Source: Rhizobium chutanense (GTDB lineage: Bacteria; Pseudomonadota; Alphaproteobacteria; Rhizobiales; Rhizobiaceae). From it: a DNA stretch of 64,000 nucleotides. A program made the translations under genes and the position numbers. The stretch spans positions 119,551 through 183,550 of the forward strand of contig NZ_NWSV01000010.1 in assembly GCF_002531935.1 (NCBI RefSeq), read 5' to 3'. The notes under the pieces were generated by a model that did not search any database, was not told where the DNA came from, and worked only from the letters and a program-made list of their open reading frames with translations. Positions 54,521 to 63,302 of this stretch are shown here, piece by piece. The first letter of the stretch is position 1. Each line of letters starts with the position of its first letter.

Positions 54521-55564
54521 TCAGAATGCGCGCTGCAGGCGGAAGTAGCCCGAAGTGGTTTCGTCAGCATTGTCCGGATCGAGATACTGAACCGAAACCT
54601 TTGCTGAGAGGTTGTCGACGATCTGGTAGTCGATCGTTACGCCGGCCTTCCAGGCGTTGACGTCGTCGTTGAACTCGCCTGATGTGACACCGTAGTTGTC
54701 GTAGTACTGAACAGCCGGGGTGATCTTCAGCTTGTCAGTCGCCTTGATGGCGTATTCAGCGGCGATCGCCCATTCAGCCTTGTTGTAGTAGGCGTTCGGG
54801 TTGCTCGCATAGACAACTGCGAGGCCGAGCGTGCCCGGACCGACAGCAACCGTACCCATGGCGCGGACGGCGCCTTCTTCGTTGTCGGTGTCGTAACCGG
54901 CGGTGATCTGGTAGCTGAATGCACCAGCCTTGCCGCCGAGGCCGACGGCAACGCCGACGTTGTTGGCGGTTTCGCCATTGTAAAACGGGCTGTCTTCCAG
55001 CTCGTCGACGCTGATGCCGGCGTAGAAGGCGTCGGTTTCGTACTGATAACGGATGGAGTTATGCAGCGTGACCGGAGAACCGATATCGTCGGTTTCGCCG
55101 GAGAGGCCGTCGTCCCACCAGCTGTAGAACAGACCAGCGCGAAAGCCGGCGATGTCGATGTATGCGGAGTCGAGCTGGGCCTTCTGGGAAGAAGCGTTGT
55201 CAGCATTGAACTGCATGACGATGACGCCGGTCAGCGGACCGTACTCGGTGTCGCTCTTGGCAGTGAACTGAACCTGACCGCGCGTCCGTGCGTCCCAATC
55301 CGAGTCGTTGGCGACAGAACCGCCGCCGCTGGCACCGATCGAGCTGGCGTTCGGAGCAACGTCAACCTGGAAACGGATGTAACCGTTGACCTTGAGGCAG
55401 GTTTCGGTGCCCGGGATGTAGAAATAGCCGGTGCCGTAAGCGTCGCAGACGCGGACGTATTCAACCGGTTCCGGCTCGGCAGCAACGATAGCGTCAGCAG
55501 CCTGGGCGCCGGATACTGCTGCAAGTGCAGCAGCGGAGCCGAGAAGAAGGCTCTTGATGTTCAT
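54521..55564 (-). CDS. ropA: Omp2b/RopA-type porin
   Basis: 347 residues. Signal peptide (N-I-K-S-L-L-L-G-S-A-A-A-L-A-A-V-S-G-A-Q-A-A-D), then Y-V-R-V-C-D-A-Y-G-T-G-Y-F-Y-I-P-G-T-E-T-C-L-K with the two Cys typical of the alphaproteobacterial Porin_2 family. Alternating beta-strand patterns follow, ending Y-F-R-L-Q-R-A-F with the C-terminal Phe that signals outer-membrane insertion. It forms a general diffusion channel. GGAGG lies 8 nt before the start. Two direct GTCACAAA repeats lie about 210-240 bp upstream. The gene name is by family and not proven orthology. Confidence 0.9.
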   Translation of the reverse strand: MNIKSLLLGSAAALAAVSGAQAADAIVAAEPEPVEYVRVCDAYGTGYFYIPGTETCLKVNGYIRFQVDVAPNASSIGASGGGSVANDSDWDARTRGQVQFTAKSDTEYGPLTGVIVMQFNADNASSQKAQLDSAYIDIAGFRAGLFYSWWDDGLSGETDDIGSPVTLHNSIRYQYETDAFYAGISVDELEDSPFYNGETANNVGVAVGLGGKAGAFSYQITAGYDTDNEEGAVRAMGTVAVGPGTLGLAVVYASNPNAYYNKAEWAIAAEYAIKATDKLKITPAVQYYDNYGVTSGEFNDDVNAWKAGVTIDYQIVDNLSAKVSVQYLDPDNADETTSGYFRLQRAF

Positions 55565-55771
55565 GGAATAACCTCCAGTTCAGATGCAAGAGGATGAAGA
55601 CCGTTGCCATCGGCAGTCCCTACGGATCTTCACCCCGTGTGAGCGAAGCGGCCCCCTTTGGTCGGTGCCTGCCTCGCCGCGGAAGTTACACAGGGCATGT
55701 TGCGTCGCAATAACGATAACGATCATGACACAAGGTTGGCCTAGCTATGTTGCTGAAATAACACGCGTTTT

Positions 55772-55801
55772 GTCACAAACCTGTCATCGGTTCGTCACAA
55801 A
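55772..55801. promoter_or_regulatory. Direct GTCACAAA repeats upstream of the porin gene
   Basis: GTCACAAA occurs at 55772-55779 and 55794-55801, 22 bp start to start (about two helical turns), with CTGTCAT between them. The spacing suggests cooperative binding of a regulator. It lies in the 55565-56015 gap, where I see no coding sequence. Confidence 0.4.
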
Positions 55802-56015
55802 ATCGCAGCTTCTGGATAGGCGGCAACGAGGGGCTGAGCGCTCGGCGGCGGTATGCAATTAATGCTCGAATGAGCGCGTCCTTATATGCGGGCGCGCCAT
55901 AGCCGCTATCTGCACGAATTGGAGCAAGGCAACGGATCTGAAGGATTGGGACAACGACATGCGGAAAACAAAGACCGGAAGCAGGTCAACGAATCAGGTT
56001 TGACGCGACGTGTTT

Positions 56016-56210
56016 TCAGGGAGTTTTGAAGTCGTCCCAGAGGATCGCTACACCAGCCGCGAATATCGTGATCGGAATCGGCCAGAGCTTGATGCTGACC
56101 GGCTCGACGACATGAAATTGCATATAGCCGAAACCGAAGAGGCCAGCCCCAGCCAGGGTGAGGCCGAGGATTGTCGATATCGCTTTGCGTGTCCGCGTTC
56201 TTTCCGTCAC
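56016..56210 (-). CDS. Small two-helix membrane protein, unknown function
   Basis: 64 residues from GTG 56210: T-E-R-T-R-T-R-K then two hydrophobic segments, about 10-28 (I-S-T-I-L-G-L-T-L-A-G-A-G-L-F) and 40-57 (W-P-I-P-I-T-I-F-A-A-G-V-A-I-L). The end is W-D-D-F-K-T-P. No family recognised. The frame extends upstream to 56312, but that extension would overlap the tRNA terminator, so the short form is preferred. RBS support is weak (GGGA). Confidence 0.5.
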   Translation of the reverse strand: MTERTRTRKAISTILGLTLAGAGLFGFGYMQFHVVEPVSIKLWPIPITIFAAGVAILWDDFKTP

Positions 56211-56285
56211 ACGTCCCGCTGCTTGCGGCGTGGATGGTCGTCCCGCCGGTCTGCTCGATTCGGCGCATGCCCGTTTCCGGAAATG

Positions 56286-56306
56286 AAAATCCCCGGTTCG
56301 GGGATC
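56286..56306 (-). terminator. Terminator of tRNA-Val
   Basis: Minus-strand stem ATCCCCG (56305-56299) / CGGGGAT (56295-56289) with a 3-nt loop, followed by TTT. It begins about 25 bp after the tRNA 3' end. Confidence 0.6.
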
Positions 56307-56331
56307 TATCAACGATGTCAGGGAGATCGGA

Positions 56332-56406
<75 letters not shown>

Positions 56407-56421
56407 ATCCGATGGCGGCGC

Positions 56422-56450
56422 ATAGATCACAAAACCTTTGGAGCCGTCAA
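56422..56450 (-). promoter_or_regulatory. Promoter of tRNA-Val
   Basis: Minus strand TTGACG (56450-56445), 17 bases, ATCTAT (56427-56422). The expected start is about 8 bp before the mature tRNA 5' end. Confidence 0.55.
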
Positions 56451-56490
56451 TAGGCTTTTTTCAGTTTTGTGACGTGCCGCCCGGCAAGCC

Positions 56491-56853
56491 TTACGCGGCA
56501 AGCATTTTGTTGACCTCGTCGACGAGGTCGCGCAGGTGGAAAGGCTTGGAAAGGACCTTGGCATCCTTCGGCGCCTTCGAATCAGGGTTCAGCGCCACGG
56601 CGGCAAAACCGGTGATGAACATCACCTTCAGATCGGGGTCGAGTTCGGTGGCGCGGCGCGCCAGCTCGATGCCGTCCATTTCGGGCATGACGATATCGGT
56701 CAAGAGCAGAGAAAACGGTTCCTCGCGCAGCCGGTCGTAGGCGCTTGCGCCGTTATCATAGGAAAGGACCTTGTAACCGGCCTTTTCGAGCGCTTTCACC
56801 AGAAAGCGGCGCATGTCGTTGTCGTCTTCGGCGAGAAGTATCTTCTGAGTCAT
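56491..56853 (-). CDS. cpdR: CpdR-type single-domain response regulator
   Basis: 120 residues, a receiver domain only. Acidic D10/D11, phospho-acceptor Asp53 in L-L-T-D-I-V-M-P-E-M-D-G, F-I-T-G-F and the Lys in V-L-S-K-P-F are present, and the C-terminus ends K-M-L-A-A. The sequence is that of CpdR, which when unphosphorylated directs ClpXP to substrates in alphaproteobacterial cell-cycle control; in Sinorhizobium it is needed for normal symbiosis. ATG 56853 follows a TTG codon in frame. It sits next to tRNA-Val and the N-formylglutamate amidohydrolase gene. Confidence 0.9.
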   Translation of the reverse strand: MTQKILLAEDDNDMRRFLVKALEKAGYKVLSYDNGASAYDRLREEPFSLLLTDIVMPEMDGIELARRATELDPDLKVMFITGFAAVALNPDSKAPKDAKVLSKPFHLRDLVDEVNKMLAA

Positions 56854-57041
56854 CAATCCAGACCGCTGATCAATAGGTTTTTGGTGGGTTGCCCGCCGTT
56901 TACACTAGTCTTTGCCCGGTAAACAACCGGTGAATTGCCCGTGCGCGACCGCCATCCCTGCTACATAGTATGGACTTGAGGCCGGGCAACTGGCAACATG
57001 GGCAAAGCAGCCAGTTCATGACATGGTAAAGAGGGCCGAAA

Positions 57042-57923
57042 GTGCCGGAAATACGCGAATACGAGCTTTTTGAGGTTCATGAGCCCGTGTCGCAGAGCAT
57101 TCCTTTCGTCTATAACTCCCCCCATAGCGGCCGCATTTATCCACCGGAATTTATCGCCCAGTCCAGGCTCGAGGGCATCGCCATCCGCCGGTCGGAGGAT
57201 CATTATGTCGACGAACTCTTCGGCTCTGCGGTCGTGCTCGGCGCGCCGCTCTTGGCAGCCAACTTCCCGCGCGCCTATCTCGACGTCAATCGTGAGCCCT
57301 ACGAGCTCGATCCGCGCATGTTCGACGGGCTGCTGCCACCCTATGCCAATGTCAATTCGCTGAGGGTGGCCGGCGGGCTGGGCACCATTCCACGCATCGT
57401 CGCCGAGAACATGGAGATCTATGCGCGGCGCCTGCCGGTGCAGGAAGGGCTCGATCGGGTTGAAGCGGTCTACAAACCCTATCATGCGGCGCTGCGCAGG
57501 CTGATCGCCCGAACGCATGTGCAGTTCGGCTTCGGCGTGCTGATCGACTGCCACTCGATGCCCGGCAATGTGCGCGTCGCCGGCAGCACAGCGCGGCCCG
57601 ATTTCATCATCGGCGATCGCTACGGCACGAGCGCCTCGGCCGAACTGTCTCGGGCGGCCATCGCCATCCTCGAGGAAATGGGCTTCGCGGCGATCCGCAA
57701 CAAGCCCTATGCCGGCGGCTTCATCACCGAACATTACGGCCGGCCTTCGCGCGGCCTGCATGCGCTGCAGATCGAAGTGAACCGGGCGATCTATGTCGAT
57801 GAAGTGACGTTGGAGAAACGCGGGGATTTTGCCGCGGTGGCCGATGCCGTCACCGCTTTCATGCAGCAGATGGCGGATTACGTCGAGAAATTCGCCGGCG
57901 ATCGGGCGCTGGCTGCCGAATAA
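57042..57923 (+). CDS. N-formylglutamate amidohydrolase family protein
   Basis: 293 residues. It opens with F-V-Y-N-S-P-H-S-G-R-I-Y-P-P-E-F, then R-S-E-D-H-Y-V-D-E-L-F and R-A-Y-L-D-V-N-R-E-P-Y-E-L-D. The D-C-H-S-M-P segment and the late N-K-P-Y-A-G-G-F-I-T-E-H-Y-G motif carry the zinc ligands and Arg/Glu residues of the FGase family. It releases formate from N-formylglutamate (histidine or other N-formyl degradation). GTG 57042 is the start, with AGAGGG upstream. No hut genes are adjacent, so a dedicated histidine route is not shown. Confidence 0.88.
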   Translation: MPEIREYELFEVHEPVSQSIPFVYNSPHSGRIYPPEFIAQSRLEGIAIRRSEDHYVDELFGSAVVLGAPLLAANFPRAYLDVNREPYELDPRMFDGLLPPYANVNSLRVAGGLGTIPRIVAENMEIYARRLPVQEGLDRVEAVYKPYHAALRRLIARTHVQFGFGVLIDCHSMPGNVRVAGSTARPDFIIGDRYGTSASAELSRAAIAILEEMGFAAIRNKPYAGGFITEHYGRPSRGLHALQIEVNRAIYVDEVTLEKRGDFAAVADAVTAFMQQMADYVEKFAGDRALAAE

Positions 57924-57969
57924 ATCTCTTTTTCGATTTCGCTGACGCCTGGGCGTCGTCTTCCCGGCC

Positions 57970-58046
57970 AAAAAAAGACCGCCGTGAGGCGGCCTAAGTC
58001 TAGGGAGGAAACACCCAAGGAGGGTATTTACAGTCAGAAGACTGTA
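57970..58046 (-). ncRNA. mmgR: Small RNA of about 77 nt, alpha-r8/MmgR-like
   Basis: Read on the minus strand this region gives three hairpins: ACAGTC-TTCT-GACTGT (58045-58030), ACCC-TCCTT-GGGT (58026-58014) and terminator stem CCGCC-TCAC-GGCGG (57992-57979), which is followed by a T-tract (57976-57970). The second loop and the linker carry CCTCC and TTTCCTCCC, anti-Shine-Dalgarno-like tracts. No ORF fits. Length, three-hairpin form and pyrimidine-rich motifs agree with what I recall of the rhizobial alpha-r8 family (MmgR, a 77-nt RNA that limits polyhydroxybutyrate in Sinorhizobium). The family name is by recall; the hairpins and T-tract are read directly. Confidence 0.7.
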
Positions 58047-58055
58047 CGAAGGACG

Positions 58056-58098
58056 CTACTATTGCGCTGCACAAATGTCAAGCAATATATTGCGCTGC
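58056..58098 (-). promoter_or_regulatory. Promoter and palindromic site of the small RNA
   Basis: Minus-strand TTGACA (58081-58076) fits a -35, with a weak TAGTAG (58061-58056) as -10 at a short 14-bp spacing. A perfect palindrome GCAATATATTGC (58082-58093) abuts the -35, and the direct repeat ATTGCGCTGC occurs at 58061-58070 and 58089-58098. These could bind a regulator. Confidence 0.5.
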
Positions 58099-58197
58099 GA
58101 AATCTTTGGGCAGCGTCGCGGGAATTGCCTGCTGCGTTTGCATTCCCGCTGCTTTTCGTTATGAAAGCATCACTCCCGCCAGCCAAACGGATTGATC

Positions 58198-58971
58198 ATG
58201 CTTCCTGACCGCTCGTTCTTCAATCGTCTGGCGGAGGCCGCCAAGGCCGAGACGCTGCCGCGCTTCCGCTCCGGCCTCGATGTCACCAACAAGCTTTCCT
58301 CCGGTTTCGACCCGGTGACGGAGGGCGACCGGGCGGCCGAACTCGCCATCCGGGCGCTGATCGAGGAGAATTTCCCCAACCATGGCATTCTCGGCGAGGA
58401 GCACGGCAATGTCGGGCTAGACCGGGACTATGTCTGGGTGATCGACCCGATCGACGGCACGCGCGCCTTCATCTCCGGCGTGCCGGTGTGGGGGACGCTG
58501 ATCGGCCTGCAAAAAGAGGGCAGGGCGATCATGGGCATGATCGAACAGCCTTTTACCGGCGAACGCTATTTCGCCGACCAGAACGGCTCGATCTATAGCG
58601 GGCCGGAGGGCGAGCGGCGGCTGGCGACACGCCAGTGCGACGGGCTTTCGAACGCCATCCTGTTCACCACCTCGCCGCATCTCTTCGCCGGTGAGGAGAT
58701 GGAGAAATACCGCGAGATCGAGGGCCGGGTGAGGCTCTTCCGCTATGGCTGCGACTGTTACGCCTATGCGCTGCTTGCCGCCGGCCATATCGATCTCGTC
58801 ATCGAAAACAGTCTGAAGCCCTATGATGTCGGCGGCATCATTCCCGTCATCGAAGGGGCGGGCGGCATCATCACCACCTGGGACGGCGGGCGGCCTGAGA
58901 ATGGCGGCTCGATCATCGCCGCCGGCAGCCGGGCGGTCTATGAGCAGGCGATCGCCGTTCTGCAGCGTTAA
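58198..58971 (+). CDS. hisN: Histidinol-phosphatase, inositol monophosphatase family
   Basis: 257 residues of the IMPase fold. Metal and phosphate motifs: G-D-R-A-A-E, L-G-E-E-H-G, W-V-I-D-P-I-D-G-T-R-A-F and K-P-Y-D-V-G-G-I-I-P-V-I-E-G-A-G-G. The C-D-C-Y-A-Y-A-L-L-A-A-G-H-I-D-L-V segment is characteristic of HisN-type histidinol-phosphatases in Actinobacteria and Alphaproteobacteria, which dephosphorylate histidinol phosphate in histidine synthesis. ATG 58198 is preferred over the in-frame TTG 58192. It is transcribed away from the small RNA gene. Confidence 0.87.
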   Translation: MLPDRSFFNRLAEAAKAETLPRFRSGLDVTNKLSSGFDPVTEGDRAAELAIRALIEENFPNHGILGEEHGNVGLDRDYVWVIDPIDGTRAFISGVPVWGTLIGLQKEGRAIMGMIEQPFTGERYFADQNGSIYSGPEGERRLATRQCDGLSNAILFTTSPHLFAGEEMEKYREIEGRVRLFRYGCDCYAYALLAAGHIDLVIENSLKPYDVGGIIPVIEGAGGIITTWDGGRPENGGSIIAAGSRAVYEQAIAVLQR

Positions 58972-58995
58972 TCCGGGCTCGGCAAAGCCGATTCT

Positions 58996-59970
58996 TCACG
59001 TGCCGAGGGCGGCGACCTCCCGGTTTTCCTCGGCATCGCTGCCGGGAATGAAGGCGTGGAAGGCGGCCAGGGCAGCGGCGCGGTAGGTATCCCTTTCCTG
59101 GAAGATCTCGTGGCGGGCGCCGTTGATCGGCACCAGCTGACCGGCGCGGAAATAACGAGAGAGCCGCTCCTGCGCCGTATAGGGCACGACACCGTCACGC
59201 GTCGGGGCGATGACGATGGTCGGGATGGTGATCGAAAACAGATGGTAGGGCGAGGTGACCCGGTCCATCGTGCGAAAAGCCTCGATCAGCCAGCGGGCGG
59301 TCGGTGGCCCGAGCGTCAGCTCCGGATGCGCCTTCATCATCGCGACGTTGCGCTCGAAGCGAGTTTCGTCCGAGGTCAGCGGATTGTCGCGGAAATCCGG
59401 CTCCTTGAGCTTCGACGTCAGCGGCAGGAAACCGAGGCCGAGGGCATTCAAGGTGCCGGCAAGGGTGCGGATGACGCGGGGAGAGGCCGCCTGGCCGGTC
59501 AGGCCGATGAAGGGGGCTGATAACACCATCCGATCGATACGGGTGGTCAGATAAGGTGCGGCCGACAATGCGATCAGCCCGCCCGTGGAATGGGCGAGCA
59601 GGTAGAAGGGCAGGCGGGTATCCGGCAGCACGACCTTTTCGAGGAAGGTGTCGAGATCGCGTTCGTAATCGGCGAAGCGGCGGATGTGGCCGTGATTGCG
59701 GCGCTTCAGGAGCCGCGGCGAACCGCCCTGGCCGCGCATGTCGAAGGTGGCGACCCAGAGACCCTTAGCCGTCAGATCGCGGATCGTCTCGAAATATTTC
59801 TCGATATATTCGTTGCGGCCGTGGATAATGACGACCGTTCCCTTGGCGATCTGGGCACTGGCGCGAAAAACGGCGTAACGCAGCCGATGGCCGTCATGGG
59901 TTTCGAAGAACCCCTCCGTGCGGTTTTCCGGGGCGGGATTGTCGGGCGTCGAATAGAGAACCTGATCCAT
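58996..59970 (-). CDS. Alpha/beta hydrolase, lysophospholipase/monoacylglycerol-lipase type
   Basis: 324 residues with the alpha/beta hydrolase fold of the PldB group: V-V-I-I-H-G-R-N-E-Y-I-E-K-Y (oxyanion region), F-D-M-R-G-Q-G-G-S and nucleophile elbow A-H-S-T-G-G with Ser128. The late A-P-T-R-D-G-V-V-P (Asp) and G-A-R-H-E-I-F-Q-E (His) complete the triad. It has no signal peptide. Substrate is probably a lysophospholipid or monoacylglycerol. ATG 59970 is chosen; the frame upstream to 60105 runs into a repeat. It is convergent with hisN. Confidence 0.87.
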   Translation of the reverse strand: MDQVLYSTPDNPAPENRTEGFFETHDGHRLRYAVFRASAQIAKGTVVIIHGRNEYIEKYFETIRDLTAKGLWVATFDMRGQGGSPRLLKRRNHGHIRRFADYERDLDTFLEKVVLPDTRLPFYLLAHSTGGLIALSAAPYLTTRIDRMVLSAPFIGLTGQAASPRVIRTLAGTLNALGLGFLPLTSKLKEPDFRDNPLTSDETRFERNVAMMKAHPELTLGPPTARWLIEAFRTMDRVTSPYHLFSITIPTIVIAPTRDGVVPYTAQERLSRYFRAGQLVPINGARHEIFQERDTYRAAALAAFHAFIPGSDAEENREVAALGT

Positions 59971-60008
59971 GACTTTGCCAATGCGCCGCTGCTGACTGCT
60001 TTGCCCGT

Positions 60009-60086
60009 TAGAGCGCCGTGCGTTCTTTCGGACGCACGATGCGTTAGGGATAGCGCATGGCATCCGGCTTGGAAAGCGGTGTGCCC
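60009..60086. repeat. Palindromic intergenic repeat (RIME-like), copy 2
   Basis: Hairpins GTGCGT (60018-60023) / ACGCAC (60032-60037) and ATGCG (60039-60043) / CGCAT (60054-60058). The GAGCGCCGTGCG start and the TAGCGCATGG segment match copy 1 at 1021-1122, with the GAGCG...GGACGCAC arm in the opposite orientation. Confidence 0.55.
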
Positions 60087-60142
60087 GCAAGGTCCGCTGC
60101 ATCACTCCTCAATTCGGAAGCAATTCAAAGTGCGACAGCGGG

Positions 60143-60182
60143 AAAAGGGCCGGCAGGAGCATGAGGGTGCTCGCGGCCGGCC
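60143..60182 (-). terminator. Long hairpin, likely terminator of the mcp-cheW transcript
   Basis: Outer stem GGCCGGC (60148-60154) / GCCGGCC (60176-60182), inner stem GAGCA (60157-60161) / TGCTC (60168-60172). On the minus strand it is followed by TTTT (60146-60143). It lies about 190 bp past the cheW stop. A separate 9-bp inverted repeat ATTCACCCG (60234-60242) / CGGGTGAAT (60266-60274) lies in between. Confidence 0.55.
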
Positions 60183-60371
60183 TAAGTTGAGACTGAAGAA
60201 GAAGGGACGATGCACTTCAGCCATCGGGACCAGATTCACCCGACGCTGCGATTTCTAGGCGGGTGCGGGTGAATGGGCTCCGAACCGGCCGTTCATGCGC
60301 GGTTCACGGGCTAACGCGGAGCTGCCCATTACAGTGGCAGATATGGCGCGAACTGGAAGGCAGACGGGCGG

Positions 60372-60851
60372 CTAAGCGGCGGCCGCCAGGTCGAGGTTTG
60401 CGAACATATGATCAAGGTTCAGGAAGCAAACCATACCCTGTTCGAGAGGGATGATGCCGTGTGAGAAAGCAGGATCGAATGCGGCGCCTAGATCAGGCAC
60501 AGGCTGAATCAGTTTCTCGTTGATCGACAGAATGTCGGAGACCCGATCGACGACCAGGCCAACGATGTCGGTGCCCACCTCGGCGACGACGATTGCGCTA
60601 CGACTGGTATCGACGACGCTTAAGACACCAAGCTTCGCTGCCAAATTTATAACGGGAATGACCAAGCCGCGCAGGTTCATCACGCCGAGAACATGCGGCG
60701 GCGCATGGGGCAGCGGCGTTGCCGCTGCCCATCCCCGGATTTCCCGTATCGCAGTCGTCTTGATGCAGAATTGCTGCTCGCCGAGGTGGAAGGCGATGAT
60801 TTCCAGAGCCATGCTCGAGCGCTGCTCGCCGGAATGCTGAAGATCAGCCAT
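60372..60851 (-). CDS. cheW: Chemotaxis adaptor protein CheW
   Basis: 159 residues with the CheW fold: I-I-A-F-H-L-G-E-Q-Q-F-C-I near residue 19, I-R-E-I-R-G-W, V-L-G-V-M-N-L-R-G-L-V-I-P-V-I-N-L, D-I-V-G-L-V-V-D-R-V-S-D-I and a C-terminal phenylalanine-leucine-asparagine-leucine stretch. It couples chemoreceptors to CheA. The start shares one base with the receptor stop (TGATG), so it is translationally coupled and probably dedicated to that receptor array. It is not in a full che operon here. Confidence 0.92.
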   Translation of the reverse strand: MADLQHSGEQRSSMALEIIAFHLGEQQFCIKTTAIREIRGWAAATPLPHAPPHVLGVMNLRGLVIPVINLAAKLGVLSVVDTSRSAIVVAEVGTDIVGLVVDRVSDILSINEKLIQPVPDLGAAFDPAFSHGIIPLEQGMVCFLNLDHMFANLDLAAAA

Positions 60852-62809
60852 CAAAAGTCCTCCCATTCTTTCACCGCCGCAGCTGTTGCGGTTCTGCTGC
60901 CGAAGGCACTGGCGAGCCTGTTTCCGAGCGCGCGGGCGGGCGAGGCTACCGGCCGGTTCGCCGGGACGGCAGCACGTGGCTGGGTGGTGGCGCCTTCAAG
61001 GCTAAAGCGGGCGACGAGATCGCGCAACTTGCCTGCCTGCTGGGCCAGGTTGGATGCTGCCGCGGTCGATTGTTCCACCATCGCAGCGTTTTGCTGGGTG
61101 CTCTGGTCCATCGAATTGACCGCCGTGTTGATTTCGGCCAGCCCTGTCGACTGCTCCTTCGCCGAAGTGGCGATCGCGTTCATATGGCTGTTGACCTGAC
61201 CGATGAAGCCGCCGATCACATTCAGCGCCTCGCCGGTTTCTCGCACCAGCCTGACCCCGCTTTCAACTTCCGTCGACGAGTTCTGAATCAGCCCCTTGAT
61301 CTCCTTGGCAGCCTGAGCGGAACGTTGCGCCAGTTCACGCACCTCCTGGGCGACGACGGCAAAGCCCTTGCCGGCTTCGCCGGCACGCGCCGCCTCAACC
61401 CCGGCATTGAGCGCCAAGAGGTTGGTCTGAAAGGCGATCTCGTCGATGACGCCGATGATGTTGGAGATCTGCTGCGAGCTCTCTTCAATGCGGCGCATGG
61501 CTTCTTCGGCATGAGAGACGACCTGAGCCGATTTCTGCGCACTCTGGTTGGCCTCGGTGGCAATCGAACGCGCCTCTTCGGTTCGCTTCGTCGAGGAGCT
61601 GACATTGACGGTGATCTGATCAAGGGCAGCTGCCGTCTCTTCGAGCGAGGCCGCCTGCTGTTCGGTGCGCTTCGACAGATCTTCGGCGCTTTGGCCGATT
61701 TCCCGTATGCCGGTATCGATTGCGCCTGTCGCATGAGCAACGGCACGCAGCGTGCCGGCGAGTTGGGCCACCGCCGCATTGAAGTCCACGCGCAAACCTT
61801 CAAAGTCAGAGGCGAAGGGCTCGGAAAGCTGGACCGACAAGTCACCGCTCGCCAAATGCTTGAGACCCGCCCCAAGGCCTTCCGTCGCCTGTGTCATTTC
61901 ATCGGCGCGGCGCCGGTCCGCATCGGCCTGGCGACGACGTTCATCCTCAGACAGATTGCGGTTGGCTTCGGCTTCCTGTTCCAGCTTTCGGTTCGTGAGC
62001 GCGTTGACGCGGAAGATTTCGACCGCCGCTGCCATTTCGCCGATTTCGTCTTGACGCGAGATCTTAGCCACATCGATATCGAACTCGCCTTGTGAGAGCC
62101 GCCGCATCGCAAGGGTCATGGTTTGGATTGGTTTGGCGATGCTGAACATCAGGCCGATGGCCGAAGCAACAAGAACAAGAACGACGCCGACACCAACGAT
62201 CAACGCGATCGAGTCGCTCCTTGCGACGGTAGCAGCCAACGCCGCTTTTGCTTCTTCGGTGAAATGACGCGCATTCTTGATGGAAGCCTCGGTTGCGATG
62301 CGGGCCTGATTCATCGTCTGTCCGATTTCATCATTTGAAACGACAGCCAACGCGGCAGAGGTCTCCGCCTGGTTCAGTGCCGCCCCTGTTTTTTTCACCA
62401 TGGCGGCAGATAGCGAGGAGGCACGTTTGGCAATCAACGCTTCGTAGGCTCTGAGAGTGTTGCGAATATCGTTGAGAACGTCCGGCTTCAAGGCAATGCT
62501 TATGGGTTGATCGAGGCCGTCCCAAGCCTGCTGGCTGGCCGTCTTGGCCCGATTGAGTGCCGCGTCCAATTCCCCACCGGATATTGCAAAATCGACATCG
62601 CGAGCGGCAACGCGCATTTCGGCGAGAGATAGAGAAGCCGTCTGGATACCGTTCAGGATGATCTGTTCCCGATCGACGGCTTGGTTCGCCAGCGCTATAT
62701 CGCGCCCTGCCAGCTGTTGATTGACGATCATACAAATGATGAGAAGGATTCCGGCCGCCGACGATATGGCAAGCTTCGTTCGGACTCTGGCGTTCTTGAA
62801 GAAAAGCAT
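60851..62809 (-). CDS. Methyl-accepting chemotaxis protein with C-terminal CheR-tether-like pentapeptide
   Basis: 652 residues. Helix 14-31, a four-helix-bundle-like periplasmic sensor (about 35-195), helix 201-224 and HAMP to about 275. The long cytoplasmic coiled coil has the hairpin tip [21 protein letters not shown]. The last five residues E-W-E-D-F fit the tether consensus x-[aromatic]-x-x-[aromatic] of N-W-E-T-F, which binds CheR (and CheB). The ligand is unknown. It is upstream of, and coupled to, cheW. The start ATG 62809 gives a normal short cytoplasmic N-terminus. Confidence 0.93.
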   Translation of the reverse strand: MLFFKNARVRTKLAISSAAGILLIICMIVNQQLAGRDIALANQAVDREQIILNGIQTASLSLAEMRVAARDVDFAISGGELDAALNRAKTASQQAWDGLDQPISIALKPDVLNDIRNTLRAYEALIAKRASSLSAAMVKKTGAALNQAETSAALAVVSNDEIGQTMNQARIATEASIKNARHFTEEAKAALAATVARSDSIALIVGVGVVLVLVASAIGLMFSIAKPIQTMTLAMRRLSQGEFDIDVAKISRQDEIGEMAAAVEIFRVNALTNRKLEQEAEANRNLSEDERRRQADADRRRADEMTQATEGLGAGLKHLASGDLSVQLSEPFASDFEGLRVDFNAAVAQLAGTLRAVAHATGAIDTGIREIGQSAEDLSKRTEQQAASLEETAAALDQITVNVSSSTKRTEEARSIATEANQSAQKSAQVVSHAEEAMRRIEESSQQISNIIGVIDEIAFQTNLLALNAGVEAARAGEAGKGFAVVAQEVRELAQRSAQAAKEIKGLIQNSSTEVESGVRLVRETGEALNVIGGFIGQVNSHMNAIATSAKEQSTGLAEINTAVNSMDQSTQQNAAMVEQSTAAASNLAQQAGKLRDLVARFSLEGATTQPRAAVPANRPVASPARALGNRLASAFGSRTATAAAVKEWEDF

Positions 62810-63267
62810 ATTAGTTCCTTGGGATTACGGCTCGCTTGTGGCCAAGCGCAAAGGGTCGTCTTCCGCGGATGGCGAAAACCGGTGAATAGGCGTTCATGCC
62901 TGTGAAATAACGATGCTCTTGACCAACACGCGCTGGGGCGTTGGTCTCAGGTGGCCCTTAATCGGGTGGAAATGAGCACCTCTATCGACGAATTTCATTT
63001 CGCCGATATGTTCCCTCGCTCACATGCCCCAAGAAAAGCTCCCGGCGGATCGTGCCTTTTGGCAGTCGGAGCAAGCCATTGTATTGGTTAAAAAAATTTT
63101 ACATGAATGATTGCGTGCGCTTTGTTCAGCGCGAATTGGATAGGACAATTACAATTAGGACATCTTGAGTCTAGGCAGGAATTTGGTCGATTTCGCAACG
63201 TCGCATGACCAGTGCGCGACCGCCCCATTTCGATGAACTTGACGGTCTCGATCGATTCTCAAAAGCT
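62810..63267. other. Intergenic region upstream of mcp and hsp20
   Basis: About 460 bp with no supported gene. An inverted repeat GACCAAC (62921-62927) / GTTGGTC (62940-62946) lies 110 bp upstream of the mcp start. The hsp20 control region starts at 63268. Confidence 0.4.
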
Positions 63268-63296
63268 CTTGAACTCGTCGAAACCCATCACCATCT
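63268..63296 (+). promoter_or_regulatory. Sigma32-like heat-shock promoter of hsp20
   Basis: CTTGAA (63268-63273), 17 bases, CCATCT (63291-63296), similar to RpoH promoters of Alphaproteobacteria (CTTGAA...CCATnT). The predicted start is about 63303, giving a leader of about 100 nt. Confidence 0.55.
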
Positions 63297-63302
63297 CCTT
63301 TT

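Noticed and set aside
62921..62946. Inverted repeat GACCAAC/GTTGGTC as a terminator
   Set aside because: No T-run on either strand and no gene ends nearby; at most a weak operator candidate.
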